Shown here one piece after another: positions 28,145 to 38,358 of a stretch of 64,000 nucleotides of DNA (its first letter is position 1; each line of letters opens with the position of its first letter). This DNA is from Polyangiaceae bacterium (GTDB lineage Bacteria; Myxococcota_A; Polyangia; Polyangiales; Polyangiaceae), in contig JABTUA010000002.1 in the NCBI GenBank assembly GCA_015075635.1, positions 2,112,708 to 2,176,707 of the forward strand, given 5' to 3'. The notes under the pieces are model-generated. The model searched no databases and was not told where the DNA came from. It worked only from the letters and a program-made list of their open reading frames with translations. The translations under genes were made by a program, and so were the position numbers.

Positions 28145-29427
28145 GCGGGTACCTCGACGGTCACGCGGGTGCCTCTCCCTGTCTCGGATACGAGAGTCAG
28201 CTCCCCCCCGAGCTGCTCCGCGACGCTGGCGGCCAAGAACAGCCCGAGCCCCATGCCCTGGCCCTCGGGCTTGGTGCTGAAGAAGGGATCGAGCGCGCGG
28301 GCTCTGACGTCGGGATCCATTCCCGGGCCGTCGTCGCTCACCTCGACCGAGAGTCGGCCTTGGCGGTAGTCGCAGCCGAGCCGGACCTTACCGTCCGCGC
28401 CGCTGGCGTCGAGGGCGTTGTCGAGCACGCTCTTGAGCGCACGGGTGAACAGGCGCGTGCGCAGCTCCAGCTGGCGCTCCGCCACCTCGGGCGCGAGCTC
28501 GACCGACACCCGAGGATCGTCGCCGACGCTCTTGGTCAGCGCCGCCACGAGCTCGCGCACGCCGACGCGGCTCGGCGGCTCGCCCCGAGCCTGCCCCGCG
28601 TCCACCGCCAGCTCCGCCAGGATGTCGCTGCAGCGGCCGACCTCGCTGCGGATCAGGCGAGCGTCTTCGGAGCGCCGAGCGTCGGGCTCCTGGGCGAGGC
28701 TCCGCTCGAGCTCCTTGGCGACGACGGCGATGGTGGCGAGGGGCGACGCCAGCTCGTGAGCAGCGCCCGCCGCCAGCGCCGCCAGCCCGGCCAGCCGCTC
28801 CTGGCGCGCCGTGCGCTCCCGCGCACGCCGGAGCTCCAGCTCGCGCTCCACGAGCGCTCGCTTCAGCCGATCCAGGAAGTAGACGATGAAGCAGGCGGAC
28901 ACCCCCAGCGCAACCCACATGCCCTTCAGGTGCATGCCGTAGTGCCCCATCGCGGCGTGGTCGTGGCCGCCCATCTCGAGCGGCACGTGTCCGAGGAACA
29001 GCGCCGCGGAGCACGCCAAGGTCAACCCGACGAGCGCCCAGGTGTAGCGCGCACCCACCGCCAGCGCAGCCAGAGCCAGGTGGATCAGGTAGAGCGAGCT
29101 GAAGGGATTGGTGGGTCCCCCGGTCAGGTACAGGAGCCCGGTGAAGAGCAGGAGGTCGAGGGCGATCAGGAGCGCGATGCCGCGCTCTCGAACCACGGGG
29201 TCTCTGCGCAGCCAGAGCGCACACGCGACGTTGGTCAGCACCTCGACCGCCACGATGGCTGCGAGGGGAGCCAGCGGCAGCGGCACGGCCATGGCGAAGT
29301 GCACGCCCAGGATGGTCGCGGACTGACCGGCGATGCTGGCCCAACGCAGCCACACGAGCCAGCTCAGGTTCAGGCGATTCACCTCTGCCAGCTCGGAGCT
29401 CGGGGTGCGCTCTGCCTGGGTTGCCAT
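28141..29427 (-). CDS. regB: RegB/PrrB-type redox sensor histidine kinase
   Basis: 428 aa. Six hydrophobic helices in residues 25-185 form the sensor. The quinone-linked heptapeptide GGPTNPF (103-109) between helices matches the RegB GGxxNPF signature. The H-box is AAGAAHELASPLATIAVV with His224 (usual form HELGTPLATI). Cys266 in SEVGRCSDIL corresponds to the redox-active Cys of Rhodobacter RegB. The ATPase part has VLDNALDASG, DDGPGMDPD and GMGLGLFLA. All known signal-sensing residues are therefore kept. A His-rich loop (GGHDHAAMGHYGMH, about 153-166) is unusual and could bind metal. It is cotranscribed with regA. Confidence 0.9.
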
Positions 29428-29494
29428 GCGCGGCGACGACTACCACCGCCGCCCGCGCTTGTCAGGCCGTGACCCGGTGAGGTAGCTCAGAGTC

Positions 29495-32155
<2,661 letters not shown>

Positions 32156-32216
32156 ACGGCCCCTCCGCCATCGCCCGGATTGCGCGTCCCTGCCCTCCTC
32201 GGCCATCCTGTTCACC

Positions 32217-33383
32217 ATGAGCAGGGCTTGGCTGGGTGTGAGCGCGGCGCTGATGTGCGTGTCCGCCGTCGCGTGCGCCGGCGGGAGTGACGAAGAAGGC
32301 GGCGTGATCGGGGGCGGCGGTGTCGCCTCGGGCGGCGGCGGCTCGAGCGGCGTGGGCAACGGCGGCAGCTGGGCCGGCGGAGCTTCCGGCCAGAGCAGCG
32401 GCGGCAGCGCGGGCGCGGCAGGCGGCGGTGGGGCCGCCGGCGGCGGCGCCGGCGGCAGCGGCAACACCGGCAACGCCGGCGGCAGCGGCAACACCGGCGG
32501 CAGCGGCGGCAGCGGCAACACCGGCGGCAGTGGCGGCAGCGGCAACACCGGCGGCAGTGGCGGCAGCGGCAACACCGGCAACACCGGTGGCTCCGGGGGC
32601 ACCCCCGGCAGCCCCATCTGTCTCGGCACGCAGGCCGGCGCGTACTGCGGCAACGACATGATGAAGGACGCGGACGCGAACACGCTCTACCAGTGCCCGG
32701 GCGCGAACAAGCCGCCGACCAGCTCCACGCCTTGCCCCAACGGCTGCGTCGTCGAAGCCGCCGGCACGGCGGACCATTGCAAGACGACCACCTCGCCCGG
32801 GGGCTACAAGCTGCCGTGGAAGGCGGGGGTCTCCATGACGCTGACGCAGGACTGCAACGATCCCTGCTGCAACGACCACGTCGGCGACCACAAGTACGCC
32901 TGGGACTTCGCCAACGGCACCGCGTTCACGGTCGCGGCGGCGCGCGGCGGCACCATCACGCACCTCAAGATCAACTCGACCTCGGGCTGTGGCTCCAGCT
33001 CCTGCGTCAACCAGGCGAACTTCATCGTCATCGATCACGGCGACGGGACCCAGGGGACGTACCTGCACCTGGGCGGGATGACGCTTCAGTCGGGCGTGAC
33101 CTGCGGCGCGACGGTGCAGCAAGGTCAGGCGCTGGCGAAGGCGGGGACCACGGGCTGGTCCACGGGCGTCCACCTGCACTTCCAGGTCTCCAAGGTCCAC
33201 ACGGGCGCGCCCACCTGCGAGTGCGGCAGCGCCGGGACGGGCTGCGGGGCGGGCAGCGTACCGTGGGGCAACTTCTGGTCCAGCGCCACCTACCCGACGG
33301 TGGCCATCCAGTTCCAGGAGTGGTCGGCGGCGTCGAGCTGCGCCGACCGCGCCCCGATGGCGATGCCGGCGTCGCAGAACTGA
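32217..33383 (+). CDS. M23 peptidase-domain lipoprotein with Gly-rich linker
   Basis: 388 aa. Lipobox VSAVAC (Cys20). Residues 22-130 are almost only Gly, Ser, Ala, Asn and Thr, with three copies of GGSGGSGNT. A Cys-rich segment (ICLGTQAGAYCGND, CPNGC) precedes the LytM/M23 domain (about 195-375): GDHKYAWDFANGTAF with the zinc His and Asp, DHGDGTQGTYLHLGGM and GVHLHFQVS with the HxH motif. Zinc ligands are intact, so an active endopeptidase on peptidoglycan or other Gly-containing peptides is possible. The long linker would hold the domain away from the membrane. The following acyltransferase gene is convergent. Confidence 0.85.
   Translation: MSRAWLGVSAALMCVSAVACAGGSDEEGGVIGGGGVASGGGGSSGVGNGGSWAGGASGQSSGGSAGAAGGGGAAGGGAGGSGNTGNAGGSGNTGGSGGSGNTGGSGGSGNTGGSGGSGNTGNTGGSGGTPGSPICLGTQAGAYCGNDMMKDADANTLYQCPGANKPPTSSTPCPNGCVVEAAGTADHCKTTTSPGGYKLPWKAGVSMTLTQDCNDPCCNDHVGDHKYAWDFANGTAFTVAAARGGTITHLKINSTSGCGSSSCVNQANFIVIDHGDGTQGTYLHLGGMTLQSGVTCGATVQQGQALAKAGTTGWSTGVHLHFQVSKVHTGAPTCECGSAGTGCGAGSVPWGNFWSSATYPTVAIQFQEWSAASSCADRAPMAMPASQN
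32496..32576 (+). repeat. 27-bp tandem repeat in the M23 lipoprotein linker
   Basis: Three consecutive 27-nt units encode GGSGGSGNT; copies two and three are identical and the first differs in one Ser codon. Shorter related units flank them on both sides. Copy number is likely to vary between strains. Confidence 0.8.
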
Positions 33384-33392
33384 GGACCTGGA

Positions 33393-34061
33393 TCAGATCT
33401 GGCCGCGCCAGCGGTGGCCACGCAGGTACTGCGAGAAGTCGTCGGTGCGGTCGTTTTCCCAGAAGCCGACGCCGACCGCAATGGTCGTGTCCTCCACGCC
33501 GCCCACGAGCCGCCGGTAGATCGCCACGTCCACCACGCTGGAGTGTCCGATCGGGATCAACACGCCGAAGCGCGGCCCGAGTCCGGGGCGAAACGCCTGG
33601 TACTGGGCGGCCGTGCCCGTCGCGGTCTCGAGCTCGGCCCGCAGCAGCGAGAAGCTGCCGCGCAGGTCGAGGTACGGGTACACGGGACCTTGGCCGATCT
33701 CCTGCCCCACGAAGAGCTCGGCGCTGCTGCCCCAGATCGCAGTGGCTCGCACGCTGGTCCCGCCCGACGTGTGCACCGAGACGTCGTCGACACCGAAGAA
33801 CGACAGGCCGCCGCCGGCGCGGGTCGAGCCGAAGAGAGCGTCGAAGCGGAGGCTCACTCCGGAGAGCCTGCCGTAGCCCCAGAGCCTGGGGCGCTCGCCG
33901 TCGAGCTCGGCGGGCTTCGAGCTCCCGAAGCTGGGCGCGAGCTTGAGCCGGTGCACGTGCGTCGAGCCGCGCAGCCAGTGGGCCTGTGCTCCAAAGGTGT
34001 CCGCGCGCGCGGCTCCGCTGCCCAGAAGCAGCAAGACCAGGACCGTGAGCGCGGCAGCCAC
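33393..34061 (-). other. Possible internal in-frame gene: exported barrel protein
   Basis: GTG 34061 has a GAGGGA sequence about 6 nt upstream and would give a 222 aa protein with a complete signal peptide (AALTVLVLLLLGSGAARA, cleavage before DTFG). Internal initiation within the acyltransferase reading frame would release the barrel part as an independent outer-membrane protein. This is an alternative reading, not a second confirmed gene. Confidence 0.35.
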
Positions 34062-35135
34062 CTTCGCTCCCTCTCGCCTGAGCCGCGCCGCAAGCCGGAG
34101 GAACGGACCCTCGAACCAGCGGTAGGACAGCGCGGCCACCGCCACGCTGCCGAGCGACGCGAGCACGAACAATACCGACGCGCTCGCCCCCGGCAGGAGC
34201 CACTTGCTCACCGTGATCACCGAGACGTGGAACAGGTACACGCCGTAGCTCACCTCCCCCACGTAGCCTGGCAGGCGAGCGTCCAAGACGCACGTGAGCC
34301 CATGATCTGGCCGAACCGAGACCGCTCCCACCAGGAGCACCATCGCCACGTGGATCAACAGCAGCGGCGCGTCGACGGCGACGCTGGCGGCGAGACCGAA
34401 GAGCGCGAGTGGCGCGCCGAGCTTCGTCCCGAGCAGCAGACCCAGCAGGCGAAAGGACCGCTGGTGATGCAGGCCCAGCGCCAGGAGCGAGCCCAGGCAG
34501 ATGGGAGCCGACAGGCTGGTCACGATCTGCACGGCCGCGCCTTCCGCCCCGAACACGCCTCTGAGCCAGCCGCTCTCGGTCCCGAAGTCCAGCGCGAACA
34601 GGCCCAGCATGAACGCGGTCGGGAGCTTCCAGCCGCGCGCGAGCGCCACCACCGGCGGCCACAGCAGGTAGAACTGCGCCTCGGTCGCCAAGGACCACGA
34701 GAAGCCGAAGACGACCGGATGGGGCACGCCGTAGTCCACGAACCAGTTGCCGGTGTAGGTCGCGTAATACGGCAGGCTGCGGAAGAAGTGCTCCCGGAGC
34801 GGCGAATCCGGGAGGAAGAGCCAAGCTCTGAGCGCGTAGATGCCCAGCACCAAGTAGTAGAGCGGGAAGATGCGGAGCGCCCGGCGCAGGTAGAACTTCC
34901 GAAGTGCGACCTCGCCGCGGCTGTCCCGCTCGCGCAAGAGCAGCGTGGTGATCAAGAAACCGCTGATGGCGAAGAACAAGTGAACCCCCAGCGGCCCTTT
35001 GCCCAGCACGCCTTCGAGCGGACGCGGCGTCGAGTGATGCCACACCACGGGCAAGATGCTGAGGCAGCGCAGGCCGTCCAGGGACGGGAAATGCGCCCTG
35101 GCCCGAAACGCGGCGAAGGCGCCCACGGAGCTCAA
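33393..35135 (-). CDS. Acyltransferase-3 fused to a barrel-like exported domain
   Basis: 580 aa. Residues 1-350 are an OafA/YrhL-type O-acyltransferase with about ten membrane helices: PSLDGLRCLSILPVVWHHS with the conserved His, GVHLFFAISGFLITTLLLRE, RRALRIFPLYYLVL and SYRWFEGPFLRL. Residues 355-375 (VAAALTVLVLLLLGSGAARA) look like a signal peptide. The remaining 205 residues alternate like an outer-membrane barrel (SLRFDALFGSTRAGGGLSFF, YLDLRGSFSLLRAE). The frame is uninterrupted, so it is either a true fusion or two genes that have lost a stop. An internal GTG at 34061 preceded by GAGGGA could start the second part separately. The downstream oxygenase gene ends at its start (ATGA). Confidence 0.75.
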   Translation of the reverse strand: MSSVGAFAAFRARAHFPSLDGLRCLSILPVVWHHSTPRPLEGVLGKGPLGVHLFFAISGFLITTLLLRERDSRGEVALRKFYLRRALRIFPLYYLVLGIYALRAWLFLPDSPLREHFFRSLPYYATYTGNWFVDYGVPHPVVFGFSWSLATEAQFYLLWPPVVALARGWKLPTAFMLGLFALDFGTESGWLRGVFGAEGAAVQIVTSLSAPICLGSLLALGLHHQRSFRLLGLLLGTKLGAPLALFGLAASVAVDAPLLLIHVAMVLLVGAVSVRPDHGLTCVLDARLPGYVGEVSYGVYLFHVSVITVSKWLLPGASASVLFVLASLGSVAVAALSYRWFEGPFLRLAARLRREGAKVAAALTVLVLLLLGSGAARADTFGAQAHWLRGSTHVHRLKLAPSFGSSKPAELDGERPRLWGYGRLSGVSLRFDALFGSTRAGGGLSFFGVDDVSVHTSGGTSVRATAIWGSSAELFVGQEIGQGPVYPYLDLRGSFSLLRAELETATGTAAQYQAFRPGLGPRFGVLIPIGHSSVVDVAIYRRLVGGVEDTTIAVGVGFWENDRTDDFSQYLRGHRWRGQI

Positions 35136-36247
35136 CCGATCTCGCGCCCGCGCTTCTCGCTGTGCCGGAGCGAGCTCAGGCGGTCGTAGTGGCGGTAGCC
35201 CAGCCGGTCGACGGCCTCCGGAGGCGCGAGCTTGATGTCGACCAGCGTCTTGAGCGCGTAGGTGCCTGCGAGCACCGGCGGGCTGTAGTCGACGATGGCG
35301 CGCTCGGTGCGGAACGCCGGCAGCGGGAACAACATCTGGTGGCTGTGCAGGTGCACGAAGTGCGCTGCCGAGAGGCGCGTGTAACCTGGCGTGCTCGGCG
35401 CCGTGATCACGTGGGGCGTGGCCAGGAACGCGCCGCCCGTCAGGATCTCGAAGGCCTGTCCCACCTGAGCGACGATGCAGCCGGGCGGGGCCACGCCGCG
35501 CACCTTGACGCCGGTCGGGTGCTCCGCGCTCGGCCGGGTGCGCAGGAACAGACCCGAGGCGTCGTCCGGCGGCGGACAGCGTCGCCCTTCCGGATCGCGG
35601 AACTGTCCCCCAGGTAAGAGCGTGAGCAGGTTGAAGTCGGTGTGCTCTTCACCCCAGACGATCTTCGTCCCGACTTGCTCCGGGCGGAGGGGCAAGTAGC
35701 GCAGTAGGCGGAACACGTGGGGGCCGCCCTCGGCCCGGCTCGACAGCTCGTCAGAGGCGAGCCGGAGCGCCAACGCGGCCCCGACGAGCAAGCGCTGGCC
35801 GGCGCGGTGCAGCTGGCGACCGACCTCCAAGCAGGGCTCGCGCAGCTCGCCGTCGCCCTCGGGCCAGATGTTGTCCGCATGGATCTGGGGATACTGGAGC
35901 TTCATCTCGGTGTGCGACGGCAGCGGCGCCGCGAAGTAGCACTCCTTGAAGTCGGGCTGGGCGCTGGACACCACGGCCTGCTCGGTGTTCGGCGGCGTCC
36001 AGCCGCGCTGAAACCACAGATCGGCGCGGCACAGCTTCCGCTTCTCTGCCTCCGGGCGCGCCGTGAACGCCGTGAACGCGTCGTACAGCCGATCGAGGAG
36101 CGCCGGATCGACGCCGTGGTTCTTCAGGTAAACCAGCCCGTAGACGCCGAAGCCCTGACGAATCGCGCTGGCCGCCCGCAGGGCGAGCGCCGGTTCGCCG
36201 GAGTCGAGGTCGGCGAGGTCGACGGTGACGATGGCCGGTTCGCTCAT
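35132..36247 (-). CDS. 2-oxoglutarate/Fe(II)-dependent oxygenase
   Basis: 371 aa enzyme of the isopenicillin-N-synthase/plant dioxygenase fold. The N-terminal part has IRQGFGVYGLVYLKNHGVD, like the DIOX_N domain. The catalytic core has the iron ligands His and Asp in GEEHTDFNLLTLLPGG, the distal His in LATPHVITAP and the 2-oxoglutarate-binding Arg/Ser in YTRLSAAHFVHLHS. It should hydroxylate or desaturate a small molecule. Its stop overlaps the acyltransferase start, so the two are cotranscribed and may modify the same product; this is inference. Confidence 0.88.
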   Translation of the reverse strand: MSEPAIVTVDLADLDSGEPALALRAASAIRQGFGVYGLVYLKNHGVDPALLDRLYDAFTAFTARPEAEKRKLCRADLWFQRGWTPPNTEQAVVSSAQPDFKECYFAAPLPSHTEMKLQYPQIHADNIWPEGDGELREPCLEVGRQLHRAGQRLLVGAALALRLASDELSSRAEGGPHVFRLLRYLPLRPEQVGTKIVWGEEHTDFNLLTLLPGGQFRDPEGRRCPPPDDASGLFLRTRPSAEHPTGVKVRGVAPPGCIVAQVGQAFEILTGGAFLATPHVITAPSTPGYTRLSAAHFVHLHSHQMLFPLPAFRTERAIVDYSPPVLAGTYALKTLVDIKLAPPEAVDRLGYRHYDRLSSLRHSEKRGREIG

Positions 36248-36281
36248 GCTCGGGGAGGCTTACCCCGCTCGCTCGGCGCTG

Positions 36282-37412
36282 TCATGCGGGTCTGCGCGAG
36301 CGCGGCAGGAGCCAGTCGATCATCGGTTGCCAGACCTCTTCTGGGGCCGCCGAGCCGGCGACGACGCCGACGTGTCCGCCGGACACCGGCACCAGCGACT
36401 TGTCGGTGGACGCCACCAGGTCGATGATGGCCGCGGTCGCCTGCGGAGTGGCGATGTTGTCGCTCCTGCCGGCGAACGCCAGGAGCGGCTGCGTGACGGC
36501 GGAGAGCTCGCAGGGCTTGTCTCCGAAGCTGAGTCCCCCTCGGATCAGTCGATTGCCGCTGACCACCTCGCGCACCATCTGCTTGAACGCCTCCTTCGGG
36601 TACGGGATCAGGTCGTTCACCCAGGTGTTCACTGCGTCGAACGACCGGACGAAACCTTCGTCGTCGAGGTTGGCGACGAAGTCGCCCCACTTGGTCAGCG
36701 CGCGAGCCCCGCTCATCAGCTTGAACCCGAGCGACGAGGCCTTGCCGGGCACGTTCCCGACGACGTCCATCAAGGGGCCGATGCCCAGCGCGCCGATGCG
36801 CGAGGCGACGTAGGCGGCCCGCATCTTGGTGAAGTTCACCGGCGCCCCGATGGTCACGATGTTGCGAACCCGGGCGTCGCGATGAGTCGCGGCGTGCATG
36901 AGGCTGAAGATCCCACCCATGCAGTAACCGGCGAGCGTGAGCGTTTGGGCTCCGGACGCCCCGAGGGCGGCGTCCACGCACGCCGGCACGTAATCGAGCA
37001 CGTAGTCGTCGAGGCGCACCTGCTCGTCGTGGCGATCGGGCACGCCGAAATCGACGACGAACACGTCGAAGCCCGCGTTGCGCAGCGTGCGCACCATGCT
37101 GTGCTCGGGCCGCAGGTCATAAACGTACGGCCGCACCATCAGGGGCGGGATCAGCATCAGTGGCGTCGGATGCCGGTCGAAGGAGATGCGGTGGACGTCC
37201 GGCCCGAGCTCGTATTCGACGTCGCGAATCGGACGAACCCGCTCGAGCCGGAGCTTGCCGCGAGACAAGACCAAGTCGCTGGCGGCGCTGTTCTTGCCCG
37301 GCCGCGCCGCGCCCTCGGTGGCGTACACGAAGCCGTTCACCGCGGAGAGCACCGCGCGGTCGGCCCACTTGCGGGCTCGCCGCGCCAAACTCTTGGAACG
37401 TCTCGGCGCCAT
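36282..37412 (-). CDS. PhaC-like alpha/beta hydrolase
   Basis: 376 aa protein related to polyhydroxyalkanoate synthases (class III type). PLMLIPPLMVRPYVYDLRPE and GFDVFVVDFGVPD open the fold. The nucleophile elbow is AGYCMGGIFSLM, with Cys in place of Ser as in PHA synthases. The catalytic Asp is in AGRSDNIATP and the His in SGGHVGVVAG. No phaE or phaR partner and no phasin lie nearby. At 376 aa it is close to PhaC of class III (about 355 aa). A depolymerase/thioesterase role cannot be excluded. GAGGCAGC precedes the start. Confidence 0.8.
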   Translation of the reverse strand: MAPRRSKSLARRARKWADRAVLSAVNGFVYATEGAARPGKNSAASDLVLSRGKLRLERVRPIRDVEYELGPDVHRISFDRHPTPLMLIPPLMVRPYVYDLRPEHSMVRTLRNAGFDVFVVDFGVPDRHDEQVRLDDYVLDYVPACVDAALGASGAQTLTLAGYCMGGIFSLMHAATHRDARVRNIVTIGAPVNFTKMRAAYVASRIGALGIGPLMDVVGNVPGKASSLGFKLMSGARALTKWGDFVANLDDEGFVRSFDAVNTWVNDLIPYPKEAFKQMVREVVSGNRLIRGGLSFGDKPCELSAVTQPLLAFAGRSDNIATPQATAAIIDLVASTDKSLVPVSGGHVGVVAGSAAPEEVWQPMIDWLLPRSRRPA

Positions 37413-37418
37413 GCTGCC

Positions 37419-38135
37419 TCACTCGAACAACGGCGGCGGCCCGCCGTCCGTCGGCGGTAGTCCGGCGGAGGCCGCGGGCGGCGCTGGGGGTGCCGGCGCG
37501 GGGTAAGTCGCGAGCACCGCCAGCGAGTAGTACTTGTGCTGGTGCGGGAGGCTTGCCCAGTCCGGCGCCGACAGCGCGCGCTTGACGCAGGCGGCTGCCT
37601 TGCGGGCCGCCGGACCCTTCCAACTGCCGCTGGCGCCCGGAAACACGTGGACCTTGCGCGCGGTGAAGTCCACCGTCAGGACGTAGTTCACGCTGCCCTC
37701 TTTGCCGGTCTTGGGCGCGCAGTCGACGTTGTCGCGGATCGCACGGGTGAGCTGCTCCTCGAAGAACGGCAGCCGATCGCAGCCACTGCCGTCCTGTCCG
37801 CTGCGGGCGGAAGCACCGCACTTCACCCGCTGGACGCTGCCGAGCTTCACGCGCTCGGTCGAACCGCCGGCGTCCGGCGCCGGGAGGGCGGGCGCTGCCG
37901 AATCGAGCGCCGGCGCACGGGCGTCGACGGCAGCACCAGCGTCCACCGGCGCGTTCTCCGTCCCGCTCGGCCGCCGCCACAGGTAGAGCGGAACCGCCAG
38001 CAGGACCAGGCCGACCACCAGCGCGACGATCAGCTGCGCGCGAAACGGACGGTCACCGCCGCCGCCGCTGCCGCCGACCCCGAGGCGCCTGACGCTGGGC
38101 TCGCTGGGCAAGGAGGGGCGACTCGGGACGCTCAT
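37419..38135 (-). CDS. Membrane-anchored protein with secreted beta domain, unknown
   Basis: 238 aa. A Ser/Pro/Gly-rich cytoplasmic start (1-32) is followed by one membrane helix (LIVALVVGLVLLAVPLYLW, 35-53), an Ala/Pro/Asp linker and a domain with four Cys (VKCGASARSGQDGSGCDRLP, DCAPKTG, AACVKRAL). Segment NYVLTVDFTARKVHVFPG and the Cys-containing helix resemble the repeated domain of gliding-motility or TonB-like proteins in myxobacteria, but I do not recognise it. The tail is Pro/Ala-rich. It is 6 bp upstream of the PhaC-like gene and probably cotranscribed. Confidence 0.6.
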   Translation of the reverse strand: MSVPSRPSLPSEPSVRRLGVGGSGGGGDRPFRAQLIVALVVGLVLLAVPLYLWRRPSGTENAPVDAGAAVDARAPALDSAAPALPAPDAGGSTERVKLGSVQRVKCGASARSGQDGSGCDRLPFFEEQLTRAIRDNVDCAPKTGKEGSVNYVLTVDFTARKVHVFPGASGSWKGPAARKAAACVKRALSAPDWASLPHQHKYYSLAVLATYPAPAPPAPPAASAGLPPTDGGPPPLFE

Positions 38136-38143
38136 GCCCCGCC

Positions 38144-38149
38144 AAGCTA
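38144..38149 (-). promoter_or_regulatory. Putative -10 element upstream of 38135
   Basis: TAGCTT on the minus strand, 8 nt before ATG 38135; no clear -35. Confidence 0.3.
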
Positions 38150-38200
38150 CATGACCGGCCGCTCATCGGCGACAGCTCCGGAGGTCCGCTGCGGCGCGCC

Positions 38201-38226
38201 GCCGTCGGGGTCGGGGCCCCGACGGC
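38201..38226. terminator. GC-rich hairpin after the FHA kinase
   Basis: GCCGTCGGGG (38201-38210) pairs with CCCCGACGGC (38217-38226) around a 6-nt loop, a 10-bp GC stem in the 223-bp gap between the kinase stop and the next minus-strand gene. There is no T-run, so termination is uncertain. Apart from this, I see nothing in the gap. Confidence 0.4.
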
Positions 38227-38358
38227 CCCAGGAATCGAATATCGGAACGGACTTCTCCGCCGGAACGGGTGCGAGGACCCGACCCGCCGCCGACGCTGCC
38301 GGACGCCGAAACGATCGCGGAGCGCGGGGCGCCTCGTCGCGGATGCGCGGTCGTCGAC

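Noticed and set aside
32450..32600. CRISPR-like direct repeats
   Set aside because: Units are contiguous, in frame and coding (GGSGGSGNT); there are no spacers.
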